Assembly: GCF_001047375.1 (NCBI RefSeq)
Contig: NZ_LFVU01000001.1
Location: 84,165 to 148,164 of the forward strand
Reading direction: 5' to 3'
Length of the DNA: 64,000 nt
Source: Clostridium cylindrosporum DSM 605
GTDB lineage: Bacteria; Bacillota; Clostridia; Clostridiales; Caloramatoraceae
Below the pieces are notes generated by a model that saw only the letters and a list, made by a program, of their open reading frames with translations, was not told the origin of the DNA and did not search any database. Both the position numbers and the translations under genes were made by a program. Position 1 is the stretch's first letter, and each line of letters opens with the position of its first letter. This document shows positions 10,501 to 18,600 of the stretch, piece after piece.

Positions 10501-11167
10501 TTCTTTTTATATCTTTAATTATAATTTCTCCCCACTGTGATGAAGAAAAATCAAAATCACTATCTATTTCAAGCATATTTAGCTTGTCATTAAGCCACTT
10601 CTTAGGGAATGGAGATGATACAGAAAATCTATACACCCTATCTATTATCTCCTCTATCTTATTGTCTCCCTTACCTGAGGCATAGCTTTCAACTAGATTT
10701 AGAAATTCAAGGCTTCCCTCTTCATAGAAATAATCTAAGGTTTCCTCTACAGCTTCCTTTTTTAGAAGTTCAACTTCAGTAGTATCTCCAACTCTAAATC
10801 CAGGGTCAAGGTCTATAAGATGAATGTTATTCCTAATTATATTTAGACAAAAGGAGTGAATTGTAGTTATATTTGCTTTATTAAGAAGGACTAGCTGTCT
10901 TTGAAGAAAGTGATTTTCAGGTTCTATCTCTATTCTTTTTCCTATTGCATCCCCTATTCTCTCCTTCATTTCAGATGCTGCAGCGTTAGTAAATGTAACA
11001 ACTAAAAGTGAATCTATATCACACGGATCATCCTTATCTGTTATTCTTCTTATTATTCTCTCAACTAAAACCGTTGTCTTACCACTTCCAGCAGCCGCTG
11101 CAACTAAAAGGTTAGAATCCCTAGTTTCTATAGCTAAAAGCTGTTCATCTGTCCATTTACTTCCCAT
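7559..11167 (-). CDS. addA: ATP-dependent helicase/nuclease subunit A (AddA)
   Basis: A 1202-residue UvrD-family helicase with a C-terminal RecB-type nuclease, the motor subunit of AddAB, which resects double-strand breaks to start RecA recombination. Walker A AAAGSGKTTVLVERI is at about residues 22-36; Walker B LVDEYQDSN at about 393; motif VI ILYVAFTRAKEKL at about 860. The nuclease core GIIDCFFEEEDGIVLIDYKT with Asp and the DYK triad is near residue 1150. The start codon follows GGAGG by five bases and overlaps the end of addB by 11 bases, so translation is coupled. All catalytic motifs look intact. Confidence 0.97.
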   Translation of the reverse strand: MGSKWTDEQLLAIETRDSNLLVAAAAGSGKTTVLVERIIRRITDKDDPCDIDSLLVVTFTNAAASEMKERIGDAIGKRIEIEPENHFLQRQLVLLNKANITTIHSFCLNIIRNNIHLIDLDPGFRVGDTTEVELLKKEAVEETLDYFYEEGSLEFLNLVESYASGKGDNKIEEIIDRVYRFSVSSPFPKKWLNDKLNMLEIDSDFDFSSSQWGEIIIKDIKRTYKSYLDEAREILKLLEIEGFPEKYISVFNDMVNICLEVLSSEATGDMASILGEVKLPALSGKCPVEYVKVAASEFKKEFTAGIKKTIGVLSKDENSIREEINNSFPLMRSLVAIVSRFMDVFSEKKRERAIIDFNDIEHFALNILTVYEDGKVIASKAAHEYRDRFTEILVDEYQDSNYVQEYILSTISRENPGNRFMVGDVKQSIYRFRQAKPEIFLDKYNRYLECTGEECEGSLSGKKILLYKNFRSRDEVLSGVNYIFERIMTEDVGELSYTEKERLNVGADYEDFEIEGFEAGGKIELSLIEDIKDETEEDDVDKTTLEAKYVAQKIKSMVDTENPFKVLKKNNETGKREYVNARFKDFVILLRSTKNTAEIFEEELTLAGVPCFSDTGGGYFETVEIKTIISLLKVIDNPFQDIPLLAILKSPIFSFTPEDMIDLRLAEKGYFYECLKSLSINESDIGLKCRNVLAKIDRWKLKGKNTPIDEFLWYLYEDTGYYSYLGVLPKAHQRQANLRVLFERAREFMATSFKGIFSFVNFIDKLRISSGDMSGAKTLSENEDVVRIMSIHKSKGLEFPVCICSGFGKKFNQQDFRESVLLHQDLGFGPDIVDLSKRIKYKSTIKEAIKTKLQIELKSEEMRILYVAFTRAKEKLIITGTVKKIDDKINAWSSLKEGEGLSEAKVLSSSSYLDLLAPIVLSNEHTCNFPFKVNVIRKGEVILKDKEVLEVGEVVTSSLQSLSPDYETEKIDEINKRLSFKYTYEYLSKVPSKLSVTEAKRIINAVDEDALNLTQSYVLKTPNFLKDEKRITSAERGTLMHFMMQKVDLNEEVTLDSLKARLEKLVKEEFITREEGENIYLKGVYKFFKSSLGRRMIAAKRVLREVPFHIEVPVGYVYEEYSASDESIAIQGIIDCFFEEEDGIVLIDYKTDYVTEENIDEIYERYRVQISLYSLAIEKLTGKKVKEKYIYLLGKGIELKYS

Positions 11168-14100
11168 CCATCTCTACCTCCTCCTTAATCTTATCTAAAG
11201 CTGCTTCCTTACTTATACTCTTAGTTATGTTATAGGAATTATCCTTAAAGCTTATATCAAACTGACAAATTGGTGAGTATTCACACCACTCACAAGGCGA
11301 CTCATCCTTGTCCTTATATGGGTTTATTTCGATTTCTCCACTTAGCATCCTAGAACATAATTTACTTATGAGTCCCTTTACATAACTTCTAAGTATATTA
11401 AAGTCCTCAAGTGATACTGCATTTGAAGTAGCAGAAAACTCTCCATCCTTTTTTATACTTACAGGGACTATTTTCGACTTTGATGTAAGCGAGCTATCCA
11501 TTGCAAGGGCTAGATTCATATCCTTAAGTAAAAGCCCCTCCATTCTAAACTCCTCAAGCATTTTTTCCTGTGCCTCCTTAGGTGTTATATTCCCATCAGT
11601 ACTAAGAAGAGGTTCATCTAACTTGAAGTAGAATATACCTCCAGGAGCTACAGGAGTATCTTTCTTCTCATAGCTTTCTAAAATTGCATCTAAATACACT
11701 AATAGCTGCATTTGAAGTCCATAATATATATCTGATAGACTAACCTTTCGTTTAGATGACTTATAGTCAACTATTCTAATATATTTACTTCCATCTATTG
11801 TTGCTTCATCTAATCTATCTATTTTACCAACTAGTTCAACTACTTCTCCATCTTCAAGTTCAATAACAATAGGAGGAAACCTATCATGTGGCCCAAACCC
11901 CTCTTCATATCCTACCGCTTCAAACTCCCCAGCTTTAATATGCTCAGTAATAACCCAAATAGCATTTACTATAAGCCTTTTTAGGCGAATAGACAAAAAC
12001 TTATACCTTGCAGATGAGTTAAGTACATACTGCGGAAGTGCCTCTAACATATTATCAACTATAACTCCTACAGCTTCTTGTATCCAATCTTTTTCAATTT
12101 CCCTTATATCCTCAGCTTCCTTTTTTATAACACCTGAAAAATCTTCTAATACCCTATGCATAAAGTTACCTATTTCAAGTGCCTTAAATCCATATTCTCT
12201 CCTTTCTTTAGCCTTTAACCCATATTTAACAAAGTAGGAGTATGGACATTTTGAGTAGGTTTCTAGTTGTGATACACTAAATCTATTACCACTATAAAGC
12301 TGCCTTATCTTATCCCTTGGAACTTTCTTAACTTGATTAGTATATAAAAGTCCTTCCAAAATGCTATTAATCTTATCTGAATAATCCTCATTTCTTTTGA
12401 ACCATCTAAAAACATCTAGCCATAAAGGATCAATATATCCTGTATCATTGTACTTTCTTATTTTTAGTACTAGTGAATTAAATGTAGGACTTATTGATGT
12501 AATGTTTTCTATATCATCATCCTTTAGATCTATTAAATCACTTTCTTGTTTTATCCTTGGGAACACCTTTTTAACTCTATGGATTATAATTGATTGTCTA
12601 AGGGTTTTTCCCTCGTGATCTGAAATTGGGTAACTTAGCCTTAATTTTTCACTTGCTGAAGTTAGTGCAGAATATATTAGAAACTGCTCATTAAATGACT
12701 TTTCACGAGTATCTAAATCCATTTTAAGTCCTGCGAGTTTAATCTCACTTCTTTCAATATCATTTATAATTCCCTCATCAACAATAGGTGCTGGAAAAAC
12801 TCCATCATTAACTCCAAGAATAAATAAAACCTTGGCACTTTGATTTCTCATTCTATCAACATTAGCTACACGTACACTATCAATTACAGATGGCACAGAA
12901 GCTATGCAGCATTCACTAAATCCAACAGATAAAAGCTCTACAAATTCTGAAACCTTCATAGAATCATCACCCATTATCTCCACTGTTTGATCTAGTATGT
13001 CTATAAGGATATCAAAAACCTGAGAATATTCTCTAGAAAGTAAAATATCTCCTAAATTATTAAACTCATCAATCATACTTGATATCTTACTATCTACTCC
13101 AATTGATAATAGGAAATCATAAACTGTTCTACACATATCTCTAACTGTTTTACTATTCTTAAGGCTATTATGAAAATTATTTAGTGGAGTTATAACCTTC
13201 TCTCTAGTAAGATTTATCCTCTCTAAAAGCTCATTCTCTCTTTCATTATCAGTATTATCTATTCTTATACTTGAATATGTTTCAAATGGCTTAAACCACC
13301 TTTTACCTTTAATTCCGTTTTCAACAACATAGTTTTCAAGTAAATTAATATCCTCTCCATCAATATCTATAAGTCCTGACTTTAGATATGTAAATACTCC
13401 CTCATAACTCCATCTTCGCCTTTGAACCTCTAATGCTGAAAGAAGAAGTACAACTATAGGATTCTCAGTTGCTACCTTTTTCTTATCTATATAAAGCGGA
13501 ATATTATAATCAGAGAAGATCCCATCAATTAAGGACTCATACCTATCCATATTTCTCGTGGCTACTACAATGTCCCTATACCTATATCCATTTTCACGAA
13601 CCATTTTAACAATGCTTTTAGCTGCACTCTTCACTTCACTATAAAGGTTTGATGCTGTAAAAACCTCTATATCCTTTGTTTCATCCTTATATCTTACAAA
13701 GGGAAACTTAAATGCATACTTTTCAAGGTGAGCAAGTTCTGTGCTATCAGAAAACCTATTGGCATAATTAGCGTCGTTAAGATTTATAGGCTTTTCGTAG
13801 GAAACCCCATTATTTGCTGCTATCCTAAGTAGGTTTTCCTCAAAATCCTTACCACTTGTAAACAGGTCCCAGTTAGTACTAGACCTTGATAAACCGTCAC
13901 TTGTAATGGTTACTGTAACTCTTTTAGCCTTTTTTATAATTTCTTCTAGCACTTTTAACTGAATAGGATTCATCCCTTCAAATCCATCAACAAAAACTTC
14001 AGCACCACTTAGATAACTGCTTTCTGGAATCTTTCTAGCTAGAAGTTGAATTTCATCCTCCTCATCAACATATCCTCCATGAAGCCTTTCATTAAACTCA

Positions 14101-14588
14101 TCTAGGATCTTTGAAATATCTTGAAGCTTTCCCTTTAAAGTCTCGCTATTAATACTCGATGCTACATCCTCTATCTCACTACTTTCAATATCAAATCTTT
14201 TAAATTCCTTTAATATATTTGATATATCAGGTATAAAGCCCATTTTTGCAGATGACTTTGAGAAAACCTTAAGAGAATCAGAAAGGGATGATAATATATT
14301 AAAAATAAGCATGCTTCTTCCACTTGAATTAATATGCCTATGTGAAAGTCCCCCAACCTCAGTGAAAATTCTATTGCCAAGTGTTCTAAAACTTAAAACC
14401 TCACCTCTAAAATCCTCATCCCTACTCACTGTATGTAAAAGCGTATTTTCACTACTAAAAGTTAAGTATTCAGGAACAAGTAGTATAAACCTGTTACCTT
14501 CCTTTTTCTCTATACCTTTTTTTATTTCATTAAAACAGTAGGTACTTTTACCGTGGCCTGACCTACCGAAAACAAATCTTAAACTCAT
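11157..14588 (-). CDS. addB: ATP-dependent helicase/nuclease subunit B (AddB)
   Basis: A 1143-residue partner of AddA. The start at 14586-14588 is chosen because GGAGGG lies five bases upstream and the protein then begins MSLRFVFGRSGHGKST, with Walker A at residues 8-15 as usual; an 11-residue upstream extension has no ribosome binding site. The C-terminal RecB-type nuclease has KIDRLDE and IVDYKSS. Four cysteines, one in YSKCPYSY (about 780) and three in CEWCEYSPIC (about 1098-1107), match the iron-sulfur cluster that clamps the nuclease domain of AddB. First gene of the addBA-sbcDC operon. Confidence 0.96.
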   Translation of the reverse strand: MSLRFVFGRSGHGKSTYCFNEIKKGIEKKEGNRFILLVPEYLTFSSENTLLHTVSRDEDFRGEVLSFRTLGNRIFTEVGGLSHRHINSSGRSMLIFNILSSLSDSLKVFSKSSAKMGFIPDISNILKEFKRFDIESSEIEDVASSINSETLKGKLQDISKILDEFNERLHGGYVDEEDEIQLLARKIPESSYLSGAEVFVDGFEGMNPIQLKVLEEIIKKAKRVTVTITSDGLSRSSTNWDLFTSGKDFEENLLRIAANNGVSYEKPINLNDANYANRFSDSTELAHLEKYAFKFPFVRYKDETKDIEVFTASNLYSEVKSAAKSIVKMVRENGYRYRDIVVATRNMDRYESLIDGIFSDYNIPLYIDKKKVATENPIVVLLLSALEVQRRRWSYEGVFTYLKSGLIDIDGEDINLLENYVVENGIKGKRWFKPFETYSSIRIDNTDNERENELLERINLTREKVITPLNNFHNSLKNSKTVRDMCRTVYDFLLSIGVDSKISSMIDEFNNLGDILLSREYSQVFDILIDILDQTVEIMGDDSMKVSEFVELLSVGFSECCIASVPSVIDSVRVANVDRMRNQSAKVLFILGVNDGVFPAPIVDEGIINDIERSEIKLAGLKMDLDTREKSFNEQFLIYSALTSASEKLRLSYPISDHEGKTLRQSIIIHRVKKVFPRIKQESDLIDLKDDDIENITSISPTFNSLVLKIRKYNDTGYIDPLWLDVFRWFKRNEDYSDKINSILEGLLYTNQVKKVPRDKIRQLYSGNRFSVSQLETYSKCPYSYFVKYGLKAKERREYGFKALEIGNFMHRVLEDFSGVIKKEAEDIREIEKDWIQEAVGVIVDNMLEALPQYVLNSSARYKFLSIRLKRLIVNAIWVITEHIKAGEFEAVGYEEGFGPHDRFPPIVIELEDGEVVELVGKIDRLDEATIDGSKYIRIVDYKSSKRKVSLSDIYYGLQMQLLVYLDAILESYEKKDTPVAPGGIFYFKLDEPLLSTDGNITPKEAQEKMLEEFRMEGLLLKDMNLALAMDSSLTSKSKIVPVSIKKDGEFSATSNAVSLEDFNILRSYVKGLISKLCSRMLSGEIEINPYKDKDESPCEWCEYSPICQFDISFKDNSYNITKSISKEAALDKIKEEVEMDGK

Positions 14589-14761
14589 AATACCCTCCAT
14601 AAATCCATATAGGTATAACATTATCTTTACATATAATTATAATGTAAAGTACAAATTCTTACATTAACATATTAATCCTTTTAGAAAAACAAAGTACCAA
14701 CCTAGATTTAAACTTATATAAAACTAGATTGGCCTTTAATTAATTTTTTATATTAAGTTAT

Positions 14762-14790
14762 GTATATAGCTCTAAATGCTGGGTATACTT
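14762..14790 (+). promoter_or_regulatory. Promoter-like boxes before structured unit 1 (forespore-sigma type)
   Basis: GTATA (14762-14766), a 14-base spacer, then GGGTATACTT (14781-14790). This resembles the GywTA / GGnnAnAnT boxes of sigma-F-class promoters, though the spacer is one or two bases short. The same boxes with the same spacing recur before unit 2. Inference only. Confidence 0.35.
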
Positions 14791-14796
14791 ATTAAT

Positions 14797-14875
14797 GAAA
14801 CAGTTTCGCATAGTTTTATCCCCCTCAGGGCATGGAAAGTTTCCCCTTTTCCATGCCCTCCCCTTTTTCCTAATA
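14797..14875 (+). ncRNA. Candidate small structured RNA, unit 1 of a tandem pair
   Basis: A block AATGAAACAG...CATAGTTTTATCCCCC is followed by a perfect 12-bp hairpin (14827-14838 with 14848-14859) whose nine-base loop contains CCCC. The unit recurs 140 bases downstream with most unpaired bases identical and a base-pair change in the stem that keeps pairing (G-C here, A-T there). The C-rich open stretches could pair with G-rich ribosome binding sites, as known for several Firmicute small RNAs. No standard U-tract directly follows the hairpin, so the 3' end is unclear. An ATG frame of 40 codons also crosses it but lacks a good ribosome binding site. Strand is inferred from the promoter-like boxes. 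Confidence 0.45.
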
Positions 14876-14901
14876 GATTCTAAAAACTTTTTATTTAAAA
14901 T

Positions 14902-14930
14902 GTATATAATCCTGTAAACGGGGTAAACTT
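14902..14930 (+). promoter_or_regulatory. Promoter-like boxes before structured unit 2 (forespore-sigma type)
   Basis: GTATA (14902-14906), a 14-base spacer, then GGGTAAACTT (14921-14930), matching the arrangement before unit 1. A TATAAT also overlaps the first box (14905-14910), so a housekeeping promoter is an alternative reading. Confidence 0.35.
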
Positions 14931-14936
14931 ATTAAT

Positions 14937-15010
14937 GAAACAGCTTCCCATAGTTTTATCCCCCCTAGGGCATAGAAAGATCCCCCATCTTTCTATGCCC
15001 TTCCCTCTTA
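14937..15010 (+). ncRNA. Candidate small structured RNA, unit 2 of a tandem pair
   Basis: Second copy of the unit. A run of six C (14960-14965) precedes a perfect 15-bp stem (14967-14981 with 14987-15001) whose five-base loop is CCCCC. Compared with unit 1 the stem differs at paired positions but pairing is retained, and the loop is still C-only. The upstream block TTATTAATGAAACAG and CATAGTTTTATCCCCC is shared. The next gene begins at 15124, so this could also act as its leader, but the extra copy argues for sibling small RNAs. Confidence 0.45.
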
Positions 15011-15123
15011 TCTCTATTATTCTATAGCCTTATGCCTTTATAGATAATTCTTGTTTAAATCTAAGTTATATAAATCTTTGATAAGAATAAACTAGTAAAA
15101 AAGAAATTTTTGGAGGTATATCA

Positions 15124-15936
15124 TTGGGATACTATGTTAAAGTAGAATCTAATGTAAAGGTTTATGTAGAAGATTTGAATCCCTTATGCAATAAAACAAT
15201 AGTATTTTTACATGGTTGGCCAGGAAGTAGTGAATTATTTGAATATCAATTTAATAAGCTTCCTGAGAAAGGCTTTAGATGTATAGGTATTGATATGAGA
15301 GGCTTTGGTAGGTCAGATAAACCTTTTACAGGATATGACTATGATACCTTATCAAATGACGTAAGAGCTGTTATAGAAGCCCTTAGACTAAAGGATGTTA
15401 CTCTCCTAGGTCACTCTACGGGAGGTAGTATAGCTATTAGATACATTGCAAAGTATGGACAAGGAGTATCAAAACTTGTTCTTTGTGCTGCTGCGGCTCC
15501 AAGCTTAATTAAGCGTCCATATTTTCCATATGGGCTTCCAAGGGAAGCTGTAGATAACATAATTAGTGAAACCTATAGTGACCGTCCTAAGATGTTAAGT
15601 GATTTTGGAGATATGTTTTTCTTCAAACACATAACTAAACCATTTTCAGATTGGTTCTTCTCATTAGGACTTAAGGCTGCAAGCTGGGCAACTGCCTCAG
15701 TTGCAAGAACTTGGATAGAGGATGAAAAATTATTCTCTGATCTTGAAAAAATACAAATTCCAACTTTAATACTTCACGGTATACACGATAAAGTATGTCG
15801 TTTTCAATTAGCGGAAGCACAGAAAAAAGCAATTAAACACTCTAAACTTATTCCCTTTGAATTTAGTGGACATGGATTATTTTATGATCAACAGGAAAAA
15901 TTTAATAGGGAATTAATTAAATTTATTGAGGAATAA
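15124..15936 (+). CDS. Alpha/beta hydrolase (haloperoxidase/esterase-like)
   Basis: A 270-residue protein begun at a TTG codon seven bases after GGAGG; no other start is as well placed. It has the oxyanion loop HGWPGSSE (30-37), the nucleophile elbow GHSTGGS with Ser98, an acid in GIHDKVCR (Asp222) and the catalytic His250 in FSGHGLFYD, so the triad is complete. The lid region (about 130-195) is typical of the haloperoxidase / epoxide hydrolase-like subfamily. Substrate unknown; lactone or ester hydrolysis is most likely. It is a single gene ended by a strong terminator. Confidence 0.85.
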   Translation: MGYYVKVESNVKVYVEDLNPLCNKTIVFLHGWPGSSELFEYQFNKLPEKGFRCIGIDMRGFGRSDKPFTGYDYDTLSNDVRAVIEALRLKDVTLLGHSTGGSIAIRYIAKYGQGVSKLVLCAAAAPSLIKRPYFPYGLPREAVDNIISETYSDRPKMLSDFGDMFFFKHITKPFSDWFFSLGLKAASWATASVARTWIEDEKLFSDLEKIQIPTLILHGIHDKVCRFQLAEAQKKAIKHSKLIPFEFSGHGLFYDQQEKFNRELIKFIEE

Positions 15937-15958
15937 TTTAAAGTTTCATTGTATATAG

Positions 15959-15999
15959 TTGGCCCTATCTCTATGCAATAGAGGTAGGGCCAATTTCTT
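15959..15999 (+). terminator. Intrinsic terminator of the alpha/beta hydrolase gene
   Basis: A 16-bp near-perfect stem TTGGCCCTA...TAGGGCCAA with a tiny loop, followed by TTTCTTT. It faces the convergent rimI operon and may serve both strands. Confidence 0.85.
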
Positions 16000-16024
16000 T
16001 ACATATAAAATAACATTATAAAAA

Positions 16025-16474
16025 TTACAATTCATAATTCCACATTATAAGGGCATCCTCACCTGTATCTTGATAATAGCCCTTTCTAGTTGCAACTGAA
16101 ACAAATCCAAACTTCTTATAAAGGTTTATCGCTGGAGTATTACTTACCCTAACCTCTAGAGTCATAGCAGACATTTTTGCGCCTTTACAAACTTCAATCA
16201 TGTCCTTCATTATAATATTCCCAAAACCAGCCCCTCTATATTCAGGATGAACTGCAATATTAGTAATATGAGCCTCATCAAATAGTATCCACATTCCCCC
16301 ATATGCAATAACCTTATCATGCACTTTTATCACCCTATAAAGTGCATTTTTATTATTTGTAAGTTCTAGGTTAAATGCATTTTTACTCCATGGAGTTGTA
16401 AAACTTAAGGCTTCTATTTCTACAACATCATCAATATCATTAACTGTCATTGTTTCTATAGTGTACTGCTCCAA
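16025..16474 (-). CDS. rimI: Ribosomal-protein-alanine N-acetyltransferase RimI
   Basis: A 149-residue single-domain GNAT enzyme that in other bacteria acetylates the N-terminus of ribosomal protein S18. The acetyl-CoA binding motif reads VHPEYRGAGFGNIIMKDMI (about residues 76-94), with the following LEVRVSN and AINLYKKFGFVSVATRKGYY typical of RimI. It ends the cluster tsaE-tsaB-rimI, starting 8 bases after tsaB, an order conserved in Firmicutes and the main reason to prefer RimI over another GNAT. Confidence 0.9.
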   Translation of the reverse strand: MEQYTIETMTVNDIDDVVEIEALSFTTPWSKNAFNLELTNNKNALYRVIKVHDKVIAYGGMWILFDEAHITNIAVHPEYRGAGFGNIIMKDMIEVCKGAKMSAMTLEVRVSNTPAINLYKKFGFVSVATRKGYYQDTGEDALIMWNYEL

Positions 16475-16481
16475 GTGTTAT

Positions 16482-17189
16482 CTACTCCTTACCATGTTTT
16501 TTCTCATATTCCCTTTCTGCCTGTGACTTTCTAATATATACTGGTCCAAATGAATATATACTATCTTCAATTCCCTTAGATAGTCTTTCTATTCCGATTA
16601 ACCCTAGTGTTGCTGCCCTTGGGCTATTATTCATAGTTAGAGAAAACTCTGCTCTACTACCAATAATAGACTCTATCTTTTCTCTATGAAGGGATACCGC
16701 ATCCCCTATAAAAATAATTCTTTCTTCATATTCTCTAAGACTTTCTATTAATTCATCAATATGAAGTGCATCATAATCTGTTATTCTATCAACATCATTT
16801 TTTCCTACCTTGTAAAGTGATGTATAAACATTGTCATGTAGCGCATCAACTATTGGGCACATAAGCCCATTGAAACTTCCATTTTGGTATGCAAGTGAAT
16901 CAAGGCTAGAAACCCCTATAAACTTTCTTTCACTTCCTTGAACCAATCCCTTAGCTGTAGCTACTCCAATTCTAAGTCCAGTAAATGAACCAGGTCCCCC
17001 TGACACTACAACTCCATCTATGGAGTCCATATTAATTGAAAGAGTAGATAATATACTTTCAATCATAGGAAAAAGAATGGTTGAATGCTGAAGCTTATTA
17101 TTAATAAAAATTTCTGATTCTATTTTTTCATCATTTACTATAGCAACAGAGGCTACAGTACTTGATGTTTCTATCGCGATAACTCTCAT
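16482..17189 (-). CDS. tsaB: tRNA threonylcarbamoyladenosine biosynthesis protein TsaB
   Basis: A 235-residue ASKHA-fold protein that partners TsaD in making the t6A modification at position 37 of ANN-decoding tRNAs. The N-terminus VIAIETSSTVASVAIV and the segment GGPGSFTGLRIGVATAKGL (about 65-83) are hallmark TsaB sequences. Length is typical. It begins eight bases after the tsaE stop and is followed closely by rimI, so the three are one operon. TsaC and TsaD are not in this window. Confidence 0.95.
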   Translation of the reverse strand: MRVIAIETSSTVASVAIVNDEKIESEIFINNKLQHSTILFPMIESILSTLSINMDSIDGVVVSGGPGSFTGLRIGVATAKGLVQGSERKFIGVSSLDSLAYQNGSFNGLMCPIVDALHDNVYTSLYKVGKNDVDRITDYDALHIDELIESLREYEERIIFIGDAVSLHREKIESIIGSRAEFSLTMNNSPRAATLGLIGIERLSKGIEDSIYSFGPVYIRKSQAEREYEKKHGKE

Positions 17190-17197
17190 GTTTCCTC

Positions 17198-17638
17198 CTA
17201 CTTAATACAAAATTCTCTGTCTGATTTTATTTCTATATCACGTGTATTTTCATCAATTCTCTTAATTACAATATCTATTGTATTCTTAGGTAAAAGCTCT
17301 TTTACAACCTCTGACCACTCAATAATACACACACCTTGGCCATAAAGGTATTCTTCAAAACCTATTTCATACATTTCATAAATATCTTCTATTCTATATA
17401 CATCAAAGTGATAAAGAGGAATTCTACCACTATATTCATTAACTATAGTAAATGTAGGACTTGTTACATAATCATCAACATCTAAACCCTTTGCTATCCC
17501 TTTAGTAAAGTGAGTTTTTCCTGCACCAAGGTCCCCATTTAATGTAACAACATCTCCCACTTTAAGGCTTAAGCCTATTTTTTCTCCAAGTTCTATTGTT
17601 TCCTCTACACTATTCGTTCTTATTATCACTATTTTCAC
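17198..17638 (-). CDS. tsaE: tRNA threonylcarbamoyladenosine biosynthesis ATPase TsaE
   Basis: A 146-residue P-loop ATPase required for the t6A enzyme cycle. Walker A GDLGAGKTHFTKGIA is at residues 35-49; SPTFTIVNEY (about 60-69) and HFDVYRIED (about 77-85) are the conserved switch and Walker B-like region; a WSE motif follows near 108. It is the first gene of tsaE-tsaB-rimI. Upstream lies the terminator of lepB, so the operon probably has its own promoter in the AT-rich 60 bases before the start. Confidence 0.95.
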   Translation of the reverse strand: MKIVIIRTNSVEETIELGEKIGLSLKVGDVVTLNGDLGAGKTHFTKGIAKGLDVDDYVTSPTFTIVNEYSGRIPLYHFDVYRIEDIYEMYEIGFEEYLYGQGVCIIEWSEVVKELLPKNTIDIVIKRIDENTRDIEIKSDREFCIK

Positions 17639-17701
17639 CTTCTTTTTTAGTAACTATAAAATTAATTTTAACATAAACATGTAAATTATAAAATAAAACA
17701 A

Positions 17702-17722
17702 AAAAGAGGCACTCGCCCCTTT
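17702..17722 (-). terminator. Intrinsic terminator directly after lepB
   Basis: AAGAGGC / GCCCCTTTT hairpin with the loop ACTC, one base past the TAG stop on the minus strand, followed by a T run. Unusually close to the stop codon. Confidence 0.8.
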
Positions 17723-17723
17723 T

Positions 17724-18239
17724 CTAATAACCAAACTTTATACTTGGTTTTAATCTCATATATACTTTAGATTTAATTTTATTTATATCAACTAATCCAA
17801 CTTCAGTATATCTACTATCTTCACTATTATCCCTATTATCTCCCATAACAAAATACTTATTAGCTGGAAGTTTTACCTCATTTACCTCGATAGTCTCCTG
17901 AGGCTTTTTAATATAGTTTTCAGTTATTGCTTTTCTATTTCTATATACCACATTATTTTTTATTGATATAGTATCCCCTGGTATTCCTATGACTCTTTTT
18001 ATGTAAAACTCTTTATTAGGAGCTTGAAATACAATGATATCTTCATAATCTGGGGTATCAAATACATATTTTCTTCCTATCATAAAATCATTGTTTTGAA
18101 GTGTATCATGCATTGACTCTCCATTTACTCTAAAAGGAATTACATACCTTGGAACAACTACCAATATAATAATTTGTAAAACTATAAAGAATATAATCAG
18201 CCATTTAAAATCTTTTAAAAAGTTTAGTATCTTTCCCAT
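17724..18239 (-). CDS. lepB: Signal peptidase I
   Basis: A 171-residue type I signal peptidase of the short Gram-positive type. One N-terminal membrane anchor spans about residues 13-30. The catalytic serine is Ser42 in NGESMHDTL and the general base Lys81 in YIKRVIGIPGD; the third box GDNRDNSEDSR is near 133-143. It cleaves signal peptides of secreted proteins at the outer membrane face and would process the two secreted proteins at 1.2-3.2 kb. It is a single gene with its own terminator. Confidence 0.95.
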   Translation of the reverse strand: MGKILNFLKDFKWLIIFFIVLQIIILVVVPRYVIPFRVNGESMHDTLQNNDFMIGRKYVFDTPDYEDIIVFQAPNKEFYIKRVIGIPGDTISIKNNVVYRNRKAITENYIKKPQETIEVNEVKLPANKYFVMGDNRDNSEDSRYTEVGLVDINKIKSKVYMRLKPSIKFGY

Positions 18240-18305
18240 AATTATTCTCCCATCCCATTAAAATACTCTAATGAATATATTAAAGCAATTTTTTAAAGGT
18301 TTCAA

Positions 18306-18569
18306 TTACTTAATAAACAAATACAAAAGTATTAACTGCACTATAATTATTATAGGAACACCTAAAGTAAACTTTATATGCTTTGTTTTATGCCTAAACA
18401 TGTACATACCTAGTATTGAACCTATACTACCACCTATAATAGATAAAAGTATAAGCTTTGCCTCACTAATTCTCCACTTATGCTTTATAGACTTTCTCTT
18501 ATCAATAAACATTGCTAAAAAGCTAATCATGTTAATAACAGCAATATAATAAATGAATAATTCTTTCAT
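18306..18569 (-). CDS. DUF1294 small membrane protein
   Basis: An 87-residue protein with three hydrophobic segments (about 3-20, 38-56 and 68-86). The FLAMFIDKRKSIKHKWRISE segment followed by LLSIIGGSIGSILGMYMFRHKT is the signature of DUF1294 inner-membrane proteins, whose function is unknown. The start follows AGGAGG by six bases. It lies alone between lepB and the ferredoxin gene. Confidence 0.85.
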   Translation of the reverse strand: MKELFIYYIAVINMISFLAMFIDKRKSIKHKWRISEAKLILLSIIGGSIGSILGMYMFRHKTKHIKFTLGVPIIIIVQLILLYLFIK

Positions 18570-18600
18570 AGAACCTCCTATATCTTAAGTAAGTATTAAC

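Noticed and set aside
14827..15001. Paired ordinary terminators for addB or a missing gene
   Set aside because: Neither hairpin is followed by a proper T run on either strand, and the surrounding 80 bases are conserved between copies, more than terminators need.
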